Made by a program: the position numbers and the translations under genes
The notes under the pieces: model-generated
What the model saw: the letters and a program-made list of their open reading frames with translations, nothing else
The model's database searches: none
Told to the model about the DNA's origin: nothing
Assembly: GCA_905214235.1 (NCBI GenBank)
Contig: CAJMLF010000006.1
Coordinates: forward strand, 11,952-75,951
Source: an uncultured bacterium
GTDB taxonomy: Bacteria; Bacillota; Bacilli; Lactobacillales; Lactobacillaceae
Direction: 5' to 3'
Length of the DNA stretch: 64,000 nt
Part shown: positions 8,983 through 17,782 of the stretch, one piece after another
Position numbering within the stretch: the stretch's first letter is position 1
Layout: each line of letters starts with the position of its first letter

Positions 8983-9996
8983 TTAAGCTTCTTCACCGGC
9001 AAGCTTAACAACGGCCTTGGAGACATTTTCAATCCGGTCGTTTACAAAGTCGTCCACTTGGTCGATCCCAAATTCATGGGAAAGAAGTGGCAGAACATCG
9101 ACCTTACCAGATGCCATCAGGGCAATTGAATCTTCGAAGCAGTAAGGATTGATGAAGGCCCCTTGAATCTTCAACTGCTTTTGGAAGACTTCGTAACTGT
9201 TAATGGAGAACTTGTCGTCTGGGTTACCAACCCCGAACATTGAAACTTGGCCACCACGGGCAGCAGCTTCAACGGCTTGTTCTTGGGTTTCGGGACGACC
9301 AACGGCTTCGATGACGATGTCGTATTCGTTAGTTGGAATCTTTTCACCCTTCTTGGTGTTAATGGTCTTGGCACCAAAACGGTCGTGGTTAAGCTTCAGT
9401 TTTGCATCGTTGCGACCACTCAGGGTAACCTCGCTAACCCCGTATGCCTTCAGGGTTTGTACGAATAATTGACCCATGAAGCCATCACCGATAACCAATG
9501 CCTTTTGGTATGGGTGGATTTCCAGCAGGTCAACACCGTGAACGGCACATGATAATGGTTCCGTTACGGCAGCCGCCTTCAATGAAACACTGTCAGGGAT
9601 TGCGTAAACAACCTTTGCAGGTGCCGTGAAGTAGTCTTCAAAACCACCGTCACGGGTAACCCCAACGGCAGACAGGTTTTCACACAGTTCAGGACGGGAA
9701 GTCCGGCAGTACTTACATTCACCACAGTAAATGTTCGGGTCAACTGTTACCCGGTCACCAACCTTGACGTTCTTAACGGCAGCACCAACCTTGGCAACCA
9801 CCCCGGAGTTTTCGTGACCCAGGACGATTGGCGGAACGGCACTAGCCGATCCCGGCAAGCCAGCGTATAAGGCGTGGTCAGTCCCGCAAATACCAGCGTA
9901 GGCGGTGTGAACGAGTACTTCATCAGGCTTTACTTCTGGGGTTTCAACATCCTTAACTTCAAGCTGTTTAGTCCCTGTTAATACAAGTGCTTTCAT
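8983..9996 (-). CDS. zinc-dependent medium-chain alcohol/polyol dehydrogenase
   Basis: 337 aa from ATG 9996 (SD AAGGAG, 8 nt). Medium-chain dehydrogenase/reductase: catalytic zinc site GICGTDH and GHENSG, structural zinc lobe with four Cys in CGECKYCRTSRPELC, and a Rossmann fold around VIGDGFMGQLFVQTL. It most resembles the sorbitol/L-iditol or threonine dehydrogenase-like branch, oxidising a secondary alcohol with NAD(P). The exact polyol cannot be read from sequence. It is monocistronic, has a strong promoter and a palindromic operator over the -35, and codon use is that of a well-expressed gene. Confidence 0.9.
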   Translation of the reverse strand: MKALVLTGTKQLEVKDVETPEVKPDEVLVHTAYAGICGTDHALYAGLPGSASAVPPIVLGHENSGVVAKVGAAVKNVKVGDRVTVDPNIYCGECKYCRTSRPELCENLSAVGVTRDGGFEDYFTAPAKVVYAIPDSVSLKAAAVTEPLSCAVHGVDLLEIHPYQKALVIGDGFMGQLFVQTLKAYGVSEVTLSGRNDAKLKLNHDRFGAKTINTKKGEKIPTNEYDIVIEAVGRPETQEQAVEAAARGGQVSMFGVGNPDDKFSINSYEVFQKQLKIQGAFINPYCFEDSIALMASGKVDVLPLLSHEFGIDQVDDFVNDRIENVSKAVVKLAGEEA

Positions 9997-10029
9997 AATC
10001 AATTCTCCTTATATAATGTAGTCGGCATA

Positions 10030-10069
10030 ATTATAGTGAAGGATTACACTAGTTGTCAAACGTTTGACA
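10030..10069 (-). promoter_or_regulatory. dehydrogenase promoter with 16-bp perfect palindromic operator
   Basis: Minus strand: -35 TTGACA (10054-10059), 18 bp, -10 TATAAT (10030-10035). The palindrome TGTCAAACGTTTGACA (10054-10069) includes the -35. The central CG is typical of LacI-family operators and resembles a cre site, but the outer TGTC/GACA arms differ from the cre consensus, so a dedicated repressor is likely. Confidence 0.7.
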
Positions 10070-10135
10070 GAAGTAACCGTTTCCAAATAATAATATGAAG
10101 AAAACTTCAAAATTTCTTAAATTTATTTAGAACAG

Positions 10136-10307
10136 TTGTGAAAACGTTTTATCCGTGTTAGTGGCTACCTATCAGCGCAATTGCTATTTAAGTTTATTGC
10201 GGTAAAATGCCTTGAGACCGGCAATCTTCCGTTGAAATGTAATATTTTTTATGCTAACCTAACAAAGTATTCGAATTAAGTTAATTTTGATTGTTGGTCA
10301 AGTTAAC
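10136..10307 (+). promoter_or_regulatory. regulatory region upstream of mntH
   Basis: This gene-free stretch of about 260 bp holds a cre-like TGTGAAAACGTTTTAT (10136-10151) and, just before the start, an inverted repeat GTTAA..TTGA ... TCAA.TTAAC (10280-10307). The latter is in the right place for a manganese-dependent MntR/DtxR-type repressor. The operator assignment is inference; the repeat is visible. Confidence 0.35.
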
Positions 10308-10333
10308 AAAATAAGATGAAAGGTGGATTTGGC

Positions 10334-11923
10334 GTGGACAACACAAAAAATCAACACAAGAAGCATCACTTGATAGAGTATGCTAACGGTAAGTCACTCG
10401 AAGAAATTAACGGAACGGTTGAGGTTCCTCATGGCAAGGGCTTCTTTAAGACCTTGTTTGCTTACTCCGGACCTGGTGCCCTCGTTGCGGTTGGGTACAT
10501 GGATCCAGGTAACTGGGCTACTTCAATCACCGGTGGTCAAAGCTTCCAATACACCCTGATGACTACTATCTTGATTTCAAGTTTGATTGCGATGTTACTG
10601 CAATACATGGCGGCTAAACTCGGAATCGTGAGCCAAATGGACCTCGCCCAGGCAACACGGGCACGGACCGGTAAAGCGTTAGGGATTATTCTTTGGATCA
10701 TGACGGAATTAGCCATCATGGCCACCGATATTGCGGAAGTTATTGGTGCGGCGATCGCCCTGAACCTGCTCTTCCACATTCCGTTGATCCCATCAGTATT
10801 CATTACTGTTCTTGATGTTTTAGTTCTGTTACTTTTGACAAAGATTGGTTTCCGGAAGATCGAAGCAATTGTTGCATGTTTAATTCTGGTTATCCTGTTC
10901 GTCTTCGCATACCAAGTTGCTTTGTCACGGCCTGACTGGGCCGCTGCCTTTGCTGGCTTGGTACCATCTGCTAAGGCGATTGCCCAGCACCCACAAATCG
11001 GTGGAATTACGCCACTGAGTGGTTCGCTGGGGATCATTGGGGCCACGGTTATGCCGCACAACCTGTACCTGCACTCCGCTATTTCACAAACACGGAAGAT
11101 GGACCACAACGACCTTAACAGTATTCGGCAAACTGTTCGGTTTACCACTTGGGATTCCAACATTCAGCTGTCTTTGGCCTTCGTTGTTAACGCCCTCCTG
11201 CTGATCATGGGGGTTGCGGTCTTCAAGTACGGTGCCGTTAAGGATAGTTCATTCTTCGGTCTGTACGATGCTTTGAACAACACCTCAATGCTTTCCAACC
11301 CGATTCTGATTGCGGTTGCTAAGTCTGGTATTCTGTCAACGCTGTTCGCTGTTGCCCTGCTTGCTTCTGGTCAAAACTCAACCATTACTGGTACCTTGAC
11401 CGGGCAGGTTATCATGGAAGGTTTCATTCACATGAAGATGCCACTGTGGGCACGGCGGTTAGTTACCCGTATCATTTCTGTTATTCCTGTTCTGGCCTGT
11501 GTTGCTATGACAAGCGGTGAATCCGTGATCCAACAACACTCGGCCTTGAACCTCCTGATGGAAAATTCACAGGTCTTTCTGGCCTTCGCCCTGCCATTCT
11601 CAATGTTGCCATTACTGATTATGACTAACAGTGAGGTTGAAATGGGTGAATTCAAGAACCGAATGTGGGTTAAGGTCTGTGGCTGGATCTCAGTTATTGC
11701 CCTGACCTTCTTGAACCTGTACAACCTGCCTTCAACTTACGAGGGCTTCGGTGTTTGGTCCAAGGGCACTTCCGATGTTCTGGCTTACCTGACCATTGTC
11801 ATCATCTTGGTCCTGCTTGCTTGGACCTGTGGTGAACTCTACCGTGGTGACAAGCGCTTTGCTGCTGAAGGCAAGGGCTTTGGTCAACAAGAAGAGGAAA
11901 TGAAGGACTCTGCTAAAGACTAA
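10334..11923 (+). CDS. mntH: Nramp-family Mn2+/H+ symporter MntH
   Basis: 529 aa from GTG 10334, behind AAAGGTGG at 10319-10326; an ATG at 10316 lacks an SD. The Nramp signatures are clear: DPGNWATS near residue 56 (helix 1 metal site) and MPHNLYLHSA near 240 (helix 6 metal site). About eleven hydrophobic helices are present. It imports Mn2+ (and Fe2+) with protons; lactobacilli use high Mn2+ against oxidative stress. Codon use is that of a highly expressed gene. The short tail after the last helix (RGDKRFAAEGKGFGQQEEEM) is charged and cytoplasmic. Confidence 0.95.
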   Translation: MDNTKNQHKKHHLIEYANGKSLEEINGTVEVPHGKGFFKTLFAYSGPGALVAVGYMDPGNWATSITGGQSFQYTLMTTILISSLIAMLLQYMAAKLGIVSQMDLAQATRARTGKALGIILWIMTELAIMATDIAEVIGAAIALNLLFHIPLIPSVFITVLDVLVLLLLTKIGFRKIEAIVACLILVILFVFAYQVALSRPDWAAAFAGLVPSAKAIAQHPQIGGITPLSGSLGIIGATVMPHNLYLHSAISQTRKMDHNDLNSIRQTVRFTTWDSNIQLSLAFVVNALLLIMGVAVFKYGAVKDSSFFGLYDALNNTSMLSNPILIAVAKSGILSTLFAVALLASGQNSTITGTLTGQVIMEGFIHMKMPLWARRLVTRIISVIPVLACVAMTSGESVIQQHSALNLLMENSQVFLAFALPFSMLPLLIMTNSEVEMGEFKNRMWVKVCGWISVIALTFLNLYNLPSTYEGFGVWSKGTSDVLAYLTIVIILVLLAWTCGELYRGDKRFAAEGKGFGQQEEEMKDSAKD

Positions 11924-11951
11924 TTTCTGAATCAAATATCTATCTAACTTG

Positions 11952-11997
11952 AATAGTGGATGGGAAAAGAAATAACTTTTCTCACCCGCTATTTGTT
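11952..11997 (+). terminator. terminator after mntH
   Basis: An 18-bp hairpin with a single mismatch (AATAGTGGATGGGAAAAG ... CTTTTCTCACCCGCTATT), loop AAATAA, followed by TGTTT. Confidence 0.7.
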
Positions 11998-12213
11998 TAC
12001 ACCGTAATCTTCTATTCTTCACTTTTTCGTAAACGCATGTTCACAACTTCTTCACGGATTAGGGGTAAGGTTACAACAATCCCATAAATCCCCCAGATAG
12101 ATTAAGAAGCAGCGGTCATTCACCTCGTGTTTGACCGTTGTTTTTCTTTTGTCACCCCCAATCAATGCTATAATATGGAAATGAATGCTATTTAGCCAGA
12201 TGAGGTGAAATCA

Positions 12214-12807
12214 TTGAATAATAATCAAGACAAGCGGCCGAGCCGTGTACAACTATACGATAGCCAGCCTAAGAAACGGGGGAACCGTCGTCCTCGTTTG
12301 GGTAGCAAAGCTAAAAAGAAAAAGGTATTTGGAAAGAAGCCTAACCGGGGCAAGCGGACCTTTAAGCTCCTCTTAACCCTCCTGCTCGCAATTCTTTTGG
12401 TGATGGTCATCATCTTCGTTGTTAAGCAGCAGAACCCGGTTAACACCACCAATAACGATGACACGACGGTGACGACAAGCTCCAAGAAACACAAGAAAAA
12501 GAGCAGCAGCAGTCACCACCACCGGCAATCAAGCACGACTGACGACGATGACGATGACAATACCGGGACTAGTGACACCTACACCGTCACGACCACGCCT
12601 CATCAATCAAACAGTCAGCAGTCCAACCAGGGACAAAGCAATGGTGGTACCAGCACAGGCAGCCAAAGCCAACAGGGTAACCAAAGCAACGGAAACAGCT
12701 CCAGCAGCAACACCCAGGGTCAGGGTAGCGGCAGCAACGGTGGTAACTCAAGTACCACCACGACCGTCCCAAGTGCCCCAGCAACTGGCGGAAATAATAA
12801 TCGATGA
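12214..12807 (+). CDS. membrane-anchored protein with low-complexity extracellular tail
   Basis: TTG 12214 is the best start (SD GATGAGGTGA at 12201-12210), giving 197 aa; a GTG at 12205 falls inside the SD. A very basic cytoplasmic segment (residues 1-50, Lys/Arg-rich) leads into one transmembrane helix (about 51-72, KLLLTLLLAILLVMVIIFVV). The rest is an extracellular Ser/Thr/Asp/Gln/Asn-rich tail with poly-Ser, His and an Asp run. No enzymatic domain is visible. The type II topology recalls wall-spanning linker proteins of lactobacilli. It precedes the thrS T-box but is separated from it by the thrS promoter, so it is probably not co-regulated. Confidence 0.75.
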   Translation: MNNNQDKRPSRVQLYDSQPKKRGNRRPRLGSKAKKKKVFGKKPNRGKRTFKLLLTLLLAILLVMVIIFVVKQQNPVNTTNNDDTTVTTSSKKHKKKSSSSHHHRQSSTTDDDDDDNTGTSDTYTVTTTPHQSNSQQSNQGQSNGGTSTGSQSQQGNQSNGNSSSSNTQGQGSGSNGGNSSTTTTVPSAPATGGNNNR

Positions 12808-12826
12808 AAATTTTTTATCAAATCCC

Positions 12827-12854
12827 TTGCCAAGCTGATTTTTGGTGTTATAAT
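12827..12854 (+). promoter_or_regulatory. thrS promoter
   Basis: TTGCCA (12827-12832), 16 bp, TATAAT (12849-12854), just before the T-box leader. Confidence 0.7.
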
Positions 12855-12859
12855 TTTAG

Positions 12860-13113
12860 TCAATTGAAGGATATGTATTTACCGAGTGCTCAACCAGGGA
12901 GACGTAACCTAGGCTGGAAGTTATGTCGAGTCGACCGTTAAATATACCACCTTCCTACTTTTACTGGCCGAAATAAGGCCGGTCGGGTCGTGTCCGTTAC
13001 CACACCATAGAGAGAGTAGTAATACTCTGAACATGGGTGGAACCACGCTAACTATGTTAATTAACGTCCCTAATGCTTGTTGTCAGACAGACATTAGGGA
13101 CGTTTTATTTTTT
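12860..13113 (+). ncRNA. T-box riboswitch, threonine type
   Basis: A leader of about 250 nt with the T-box antiterminator core TGGAACCACG (13038-13047, within GGGTGGAACCACG). It is followed by a terminator with perfect 13-bp arms AACGTCCCTAATG/CATTAGGGACGTT (13063-13104) and a T-run. The most plausible specifier codon is ACC (Thr) at 12946-12948, preceding CCTTCC as in other T-boxes. Uncharged tRNA-Thr should stabilise the antiterminator and turn on thrS. Confidence 0.88.
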
Positions 13114-13131
13114 ATAAAGGGAGAGATTTTT

Positions 13132-14937
13132 ATGGCTCAAGTTGCAGTTATGTCCCCAAATGGATCAGTAAAGAAAATCGATCGGGATTCTAAGGAAGGA
13201 TTACAAGCCCTCCGGAAGCTTTCAGCCCTGATGCTGAAGGCCGCTTTGAAGCAAGAATTCAAGGGAATTCGTCTTGGTGAAGCTAGCTTCGATGAAGATG
13301 GTTTCCACGTTGACTCCGACAAGGATGACCAACAAGTTTCCGCTGACGAACTGCCCGCATTGGAAGACGTTGTTAAGGGCATGGCCAAGGATGACGTTAA
13401 GGTTGAATTTGCCGAAGTCGCTGTTGACGACGCCCTGGCAGAAGTCAAGGACGACAAGTTCTCTACTGAATTAATCAAGGAAAACGCCAAGGACGGCAAG
13501 GTTGCCATGTACGTTCTCGGCGACGTCAAGGCCGTTGCCCAGGATGACATCCTGGTTTATGGTGACGTTGTTAAGAACCTCAAGCTCTTATCCGTTGCCG
13601 GTGCTTACTGGAAGGGCATGTCCTCCAACCCAATGCTGCAACGGATCTACGGGACCGTCTTCTACAAGAAGGACGAATTAGCTGACGACTTGAAGAAGCG
13701 TCAAGAAGCTAAGGAACGTGACCACCGGGTTATCGGTAACAAGCTCGACCTCTTCTTCGTTGATCCAAAGGTTGGTGCCGGTTTACCATACTGGATGCCT
13801 AAGGGGGCCACTATTCGGCGGACAATCGAACGTTACATCATTGACCGTGAAGTTGCCGATGACTACAAGCACGTTTACACCCCAGTTCTGATGAACCTGG
13901 ATGCCTACAAGACTTCTGGTCACTGGGAACACTACCGTGACGACATGTTTCCACCAATGGACATGGGTGACGGTGAAATGCTTGAACTGCGGCCAATGAA
14001 CTGCCCAAGCCACATTCAAATTTACAAGCACCACATCCGTTCCTACCGTGACCTGCCACTGCGGATTGCCGAACTGGGAATGATGCACCGTTACGAAAAG
14101 TCTGGTGCCCTCTCCGGTCTGCAACGGGTTCGTGAAATGACTTTGAACGATGGTCACACCTTCGTTGCCCTTGACCAAATCCGGACTGAATTCGCCAAGA
14201 TTCTGAAGCTGATCATGTCCGTTTACAAGGACTTTGACATTACCGACTACAGCTTCCGTCTCTCCCTTCGTGACCCTAAGAACACGAAGAAGTACTACGC
14301 TAACGACGAGATGTGGGAGAAGTCCCAAAAGCTGTTGAAGGCTGCCATGGATGACCTGAACCTTGACTACTACGAAGCCGAAGGTGAAGCTGCCTTCTAC
14401 GGTCCAAAGCTGGATATCCAAACCAAGACGGCCCTGGGGAACGACGAAACCATGTCCACTATTCAACTGGACTTCATGCTTCCTGACCGCTTCGGCTTAA
14501 CTTACGTTGGTAAGGATGGTAAGGAACACATGCCAGTCATGATCCACCGTGGTGTTGTTGGGACCATGGAACGGTTCGTTGCTTACCTGACTGAAATCTA
14601 CAAGGGTGCCTTCCCTACTTGGTTAGCTCCTGAACAAGTTCACATCATTCCAGTTAACGAAGATGCCCATGGTGCTTACGCCGACGACCTTGCTAAGAAG
14701 CTGAAGGCCGCTAACATCCGGGTCGTTGTTGACCACCGGAACGAAAAGATGGGCTACAAGATTCGTGAAGCCCAAACTCAAAAGGTACCATACACTCTGG
14801 TTGTCGGTGACGACGAAATGAAGAGCAATGGTGTCTCCGTCCGGAAGTACGGTGAAGAAGCCCAAAACGAAATGAGTCAGGATGACTTCATGAACGAAAT
14901 CCTCGCTGACATCGCATCATACTCCCGCAAGAACTAA
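13132..14937 (+). CDS. thrS: threonyl-tRNA synthetase, truncated TGS and degenerate editing domain
   Basis: 601 aa from ATG 13132 (SD AAGGGAGAG); bacterial ThrRS is usually about 640. The catalytic class II core is intact: zinc ligands Cys291 (PMNCPSH), His342 (NDGHTF) and His472 (VMIHRG), then [14 protein letters not shown] and the anticodon-binding domain. The N-terminus is not normal. The TGS domain stops after [10 protein letters not shown] and runs at once into the N2 domain. There the editing motif HSxxH reads RKLSALML (Lys29 and Leu33 in place of His), and the second motif C-x3-H of CRGPH is absent (LVYGDVVKN). The enzyme should charge Thr but not clear Ser-tRNA-Thr. Codon bias is strong. 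A second, normal thrS could exist elsewhere. Confidence 0.95.
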   Translation: MAQVAVMSPNGSVKKIDRDSKEGLQALRKLSALMLKAALKQEFKGIRLGEASFDEDGFHVDSDKDDQQVSADELPALEDVVKGMAKDDVKVEFAEVAVDDALAEVKDDKFSTELIKENAKDGKVAMYVLGDVKAVAQDDILVYGDVVKNLKLLSVAGAYWKGMSSNPMLQRIYGTVFYKKDELADDLKKRQEAKERDHRVIGNKLDLFFVDPKVGAGLPYWMPKGATIRRTIERYIIDREVADDYKHVYTPVLMNLDAYKTSGHWEHYRDDMFPPMDMGDGEMLELRPMNCPSHIQIYKHHIRSYRDLPLRIAELGMMHRYEKSGALSGLQRVREMTLNDGHTFVALDQIRTEFAKILKLIMSVYKDFDITDYSFRLSLRDPKNTKKYYANDEMWEKSQKLLKAAMDDLNLDYYEAEGEAAFYGPKLDIQTKTALGNDETMSTIQLDFMLPDRFGLTYVGKDGKEHMPVMIHRGVVGTMERFVAYLTEIYKGAFPTWLAPEQVHIIPVNEDAHGAYADDLAKKLKAANIRVVVDHRNEKMGYKIREAQTQKVPYTLVVGDDEMKSNGVSVRKYGEEAQNEMSQDDFMNEILADIASYSRKN

Positions 14938-14954
14938 TTACGTCCCCTATAAAT

Positions 14955-15006
14955 AAAAATATCCCTGACGTTCGGAATATTACCGAATGTCAGGGATATT
15001 TTTTTA
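14955..15006. terminator. bidirectional terminator thrS / MFS
   Basis: AAAAATATCCCTGAC.TTCGG ... CCGAA.GTCAGGGATATTTTTTT, a stem of about 20 bp between convergent genes. Confidence 0.9.
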
Positions 15007-16266
15007 TTAGTCACCATTACTCAGCTTGGGTAGGGCCAGGAAAATTACCAGCCCCACCGCGAACAGGACGCTGAGGGAGGCCACGCCCACCGTCGAACGC
15101 CCGGTCCACTGGGTTACGAGTCCCACAACCAGGGGCCCTAGGATAGCGGAGAATTTACCCAAAATGTTGTAGAAACCAAAGAACTCACTTGAAGCGTCCT
15201 TCGGGATTAGCTGGCCAAAGTATGACCGGCTAAGGGCCTGCAGCCCGCCCTGGCTCGTCCCAATCAGGATTGCCAAAAACCAGAAGTCAAACAGGCTGTC
15301 AAGCTTCAGTGCGTACAAGCAGATAAACAGGTAGACGATGATTCCCAAAAGAACTGCCAGCCGGGTTGAGGTCCGTTTTGCCAGCCACCCGTACAGAAGA
15401 GAGAACGGGAAGGCAATCAGCTGGACCATCAATAAAACCATCATCAGCATTGTCGTGTTCACGCCGAGGTCCTTCCCAATCGCGGTTGCCATGGTGAAAA
15501 TGGTATCGACCCCGTCAATATAGAAGAAGTAAGCGACCAAGAACCAGGAAATCCGCCGGTACTTCCTAATATGACGGAAGGTGCGCCCCAGGCGGCGGAA
15601 ACTATCAGTCAGCGGGTCCCTGACGGCCTGAACGCTAAAGCGCTGCTGACCGTGCCGGAGAAGGGGCCAGGCAAAGATTACCCACCAGACGGCGGCGAGG
15701 ACAAAGCTGAACCGGGCCACCCCAAAGCTGGACAACAACCCGCCAAAGCCGTTCGTTAGTTGGGCACCAAGGAAAATGATGAAGGCTAACACGCCGCCCA
15801 GGTACCCCATCCCATAGCCGGTGGACGATACTAGGTCCATCTGACGGTCGTCAGCGACATCCGTCAGGAAACTATCGTAAAAGAGGTTCCCGCCGGAGTA
15901 GCCGATAATACTCAGGATATACAGGCCCAAGAGCCATTGCCAGTGGCGGGGTGACACCACCGCCAGGCCGAGTGTCAAGACAATCCCCGTCCAGGTAAAG
16001 ACGTTTAGCCACCGCCGCTTCGAACGTGGGTAGTCCGCGAGCGCCCCAAGCAAGGGGGCCAGCAGGGACACTACCAGGGTGCCAAAGCTATTGGCGTAGC
16101 CCCAGAAGGCGGTGGAGTCGGCGGCACTGACTCCTCCGGCTTGGGCAACCGCCTTGAAGTAGACCGGTAAGACGGCGGTAATCACGAGGATCCCGTAACC
16201 GGAGTTTGCCCAGTCGTAAAAAATCCATTGCCACTGTTGCTTAGTGAATTTCACAGTTTCACTCAC
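15007..16266 (-). CDS. MFS transporter, UMF1/Atg22-like
   Basis: 419 aa, twelve predicted helices. The start FTKQQWQWIFYDWANSGYGILV is typical of the UMF1 (Atg22-like) branch, and ALADYPRSKRRW matches the MFS loop 2-3 motif. Family members are proposed to export small solutes, but few are characterised. It starts at GTG 16266, overlapping the stop of the upstream phosphodiesterase by four bases (GTGA), so the two are translationally coupled and probably act together, for instance to release a product of the hydrolase. That link is inference. Confidence 0.85.
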   Translation of the reverse strand: MSETVKFTKQQWQWIFYDWANSGYGILVITAVLPVYFKAVAQAGGVSAADSTAFWGYANSFGTLVVSLLAPLLGALADYPRSKRRWLNVFTWTGIVLTLGLAVVSPRHWQWLLGLYILSIIGYSGGNLFYDSFLTDVADDRQMDLVSSTGYGMGYLGGVLAFIIFLGAQLTNGFGGLLSSFGVARFSFVLAAVWWVIFAWPLLRHGQQRFSVQAVRDPLTDSFRRLGRTFRHIRKYRRISWFLVAYFFYIDGVDTIFTMATAIGKDLGVNTTMLMMVLLMVQLIAFPFSLLYGWLAKRTSTRLAVLLGIIVYLFICLYALKLDSLFDFWFLAILIGTSQGGLQALSRSYFGQLIPKDASSEFFGFYNILGKFSAILGPLVVGLVTQWTGRSTVGVASLSVLFAVGLVIFLALPKLSNGD

Positions 16267-17558
16267 TTTCTAAATATTTCTTCAATTGCTTGCCCAGCGG
16301 TCGGGGCCGGGTAGTGGAGGCCGAGTAAGCGCGCGAAGGTTGGGCCCTCGTCAACCAGGTGGGCACCAGCAACCGTTGCGCCTGCCTGGACGTCTGGTCC
16401 CGCAAAAACCGCCGTTGTGAAGTAGTTCGGCTGGTCGGGCCCGTAGCCGTGAACACCGTGGTAACGGTCCGGGGTCCCGATGGAATCAGGGTCAACCTCT
16501 TCCACCACTGCGGGCCGGTTGACCTCGTCCGTGAAGTAATAACCCGGTTGGGCCTCAACCAGGAAGGCCGCTTTAGGATTGGCACCCAGTTTGACCGCCT
16601 CTGCACCATCGTAAATGTGTTGAACCCCCTCGGCCCGAGCAATCAGCTGCTTGACCTCGCCGTAATCAATATTGTGCCCCCGCACGTAGACGTATGTTTC
16701 CCCGTCACAGGTTTTGGCGGTCACCTTCCAGTTATTCTTGAAGGTGGTCTTACCATCAATCGGGGTCAGCCACCCTTCCCGTGCGAAGAGCATGTTCAGG
16801 TGTATCATCTTGTGGACGTTGATCTGGTAGTGGTCTCCTAAAATCACGAAGTTCGTCCGGTCATAGGTTCCGGCGTCCTTGGTGGCCCGAATCAGCCGGG
16901 CAACCCGGCCATCGAGTCGTTGCAGGGCAGTCTTGGCTTCCTTTGACCGTACCCCGTAACGGTGCCGCATGCTGTCCATGTCCACCAGGTGGATCAAAGT
17001 TAAGTCGGGGCGCTTGTTGCGGAGGGTATCGACGGCACAGGCGGTCACGAAGTCATCCAACCAGGGCTGCTTAATCCCGTGGCGGAGTTTCCCGTAGCGC
17101 TGGTTCATCTTGAGGAGGAACCACGGCGAGCTAGCCTTGAGTGAGACTAACACCTGGTTTGTCCAAATCCGGTTAGGGAAAATTTCGGCCAGGTTATAGT
17201 TAATCTTGCTCCCCGCGGTGACTGGCCACAAAAAGGCGGCCGTGGTCATCCCCGCGGCCCGGGCCACATCATAAAGGGGCGTGGCCTTGACGTCCTTACG
17301 GTACCAGTACCAGTCCGGTGACTGCCGCCGCGGCTGGACTTTCGTGTTATTAACAATCCCGTGCACTGCCGGGTACTGGCCGGTGATAATCGAGGTGTGA
17401 GACGGGTAGGTCAGCGTCGGGTAGATACCCTGGACACGCTTTACCCACGTTCCCTGCTGAATTAGCTTATCAAGGTTCGGCACCAGGTCGCGCAGTTCGG
17501 CCAGGTCCCGGTAGCCAAGTGAATCCAGTGAGATTACAACAAGCTTATATTGGGTCAT
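16263..17558 (-). CDS. type I phosphodiesterase / nucleotide pyrophosphatase family protein
   Basis: 431 aa from ATG 17558 (SD AAAAAGGAAG, 8 nt). Alkaline-phosphatase-fold hydrolase: VVISLDSLG metal Asp, YPTLTYPSHTSIITG with the nucleophilic Thr, HLVDMDSMRHRYG and VILGDH metal ligands, and a final HGYGPDQPN metal His. There is no signal peptide, so the enzyme is likely cytoplasmic. Family members cleave phosphodiester or pyrophosphate bonds in nucleotides or nucleotide-sugars, and some act on teichoic-acid precursors; the substrate is not predictable. It forms a two-gene operon with the UMF1-type transporter. Confidence 0.85.
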   Translation of the reverse strand: MTQYKLVVISLDSLGYRDLAELRDLVPNLDKLIQQGTWVKRVQGIYPTLTYPSHTSIITGQYPAVHGIVNNTKVQPRRQSPDWYWYRKDVKATPLYDVARAAGMTTAAFLWPVTAGSKINYNLAEIFPNRIWTNQVLVSLKASSPWFLLKMNQRYGKLRHGIKQPWLDDFVTACAVDTLRNKRPDLTLIHLVDMDSMRHRYGVRSKEAKTALQRLDGRVARLIRATKDAGTYDRTNFVILGDHYQINVHKMIHLNMLFAREGWLTPIDGKTTFKNNWKVTAKTCDGETYVYVRGHNIDYGEVKQLIARAEGVQHIYDGAEAVKLGANPKAAFLVEAQPGYYFTDEVNRPAVVEEVDPDSIGTPDRYHGVHGYGPDQPNYFTTAVFAGPDVQAGATVAGAHLVDEGPTFARLLGLHYPAPTAGQAIEEIFRK

Positions 17559-17782
17559 GATTGTTACTTCCTTTTTCAAAGTTACCCTTCTATTTTATGA
17601 TGGATTAGGAAGAAATGCGAAACCTTTTTACCCGGAGGAAATTTTGGGAGGTGGGCCCCGGGAAAAAAGCCCCCTCCCCACCGGAAAATACTAATAATGT
17701 TAAGCGCCAGAATTTGAACCGCTGCTTTATTTAATGTAAACTTAAGGTTCGGACATATATAGAGAAAGGAATCGAAACAATT

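Noticed and set aside
8847..9032. N-terminal extension of hrtR
   Set aside because: It would be read through both operators and the promoter; GTG 8846 has a strong SD and gives the expected length.
12540..12570. Possible tandem repeat coding Asp run
   Set aside because: GAC/GAT codon run within a low-complexity extracellular tail; not a separate repeat element.
13033..13131. In-frame upstream extension of thrS
   Set aside because: It runs through the T-box terminator hairpin and has no SD; ATG 13132 has one.
17640..17690. GC-rich GGTGGG/CCCACC repeat as terminator or riboswitch
   Set aside because: It lies between divergent genes, the loop is A-rich with no T-run, and no known motif fits.
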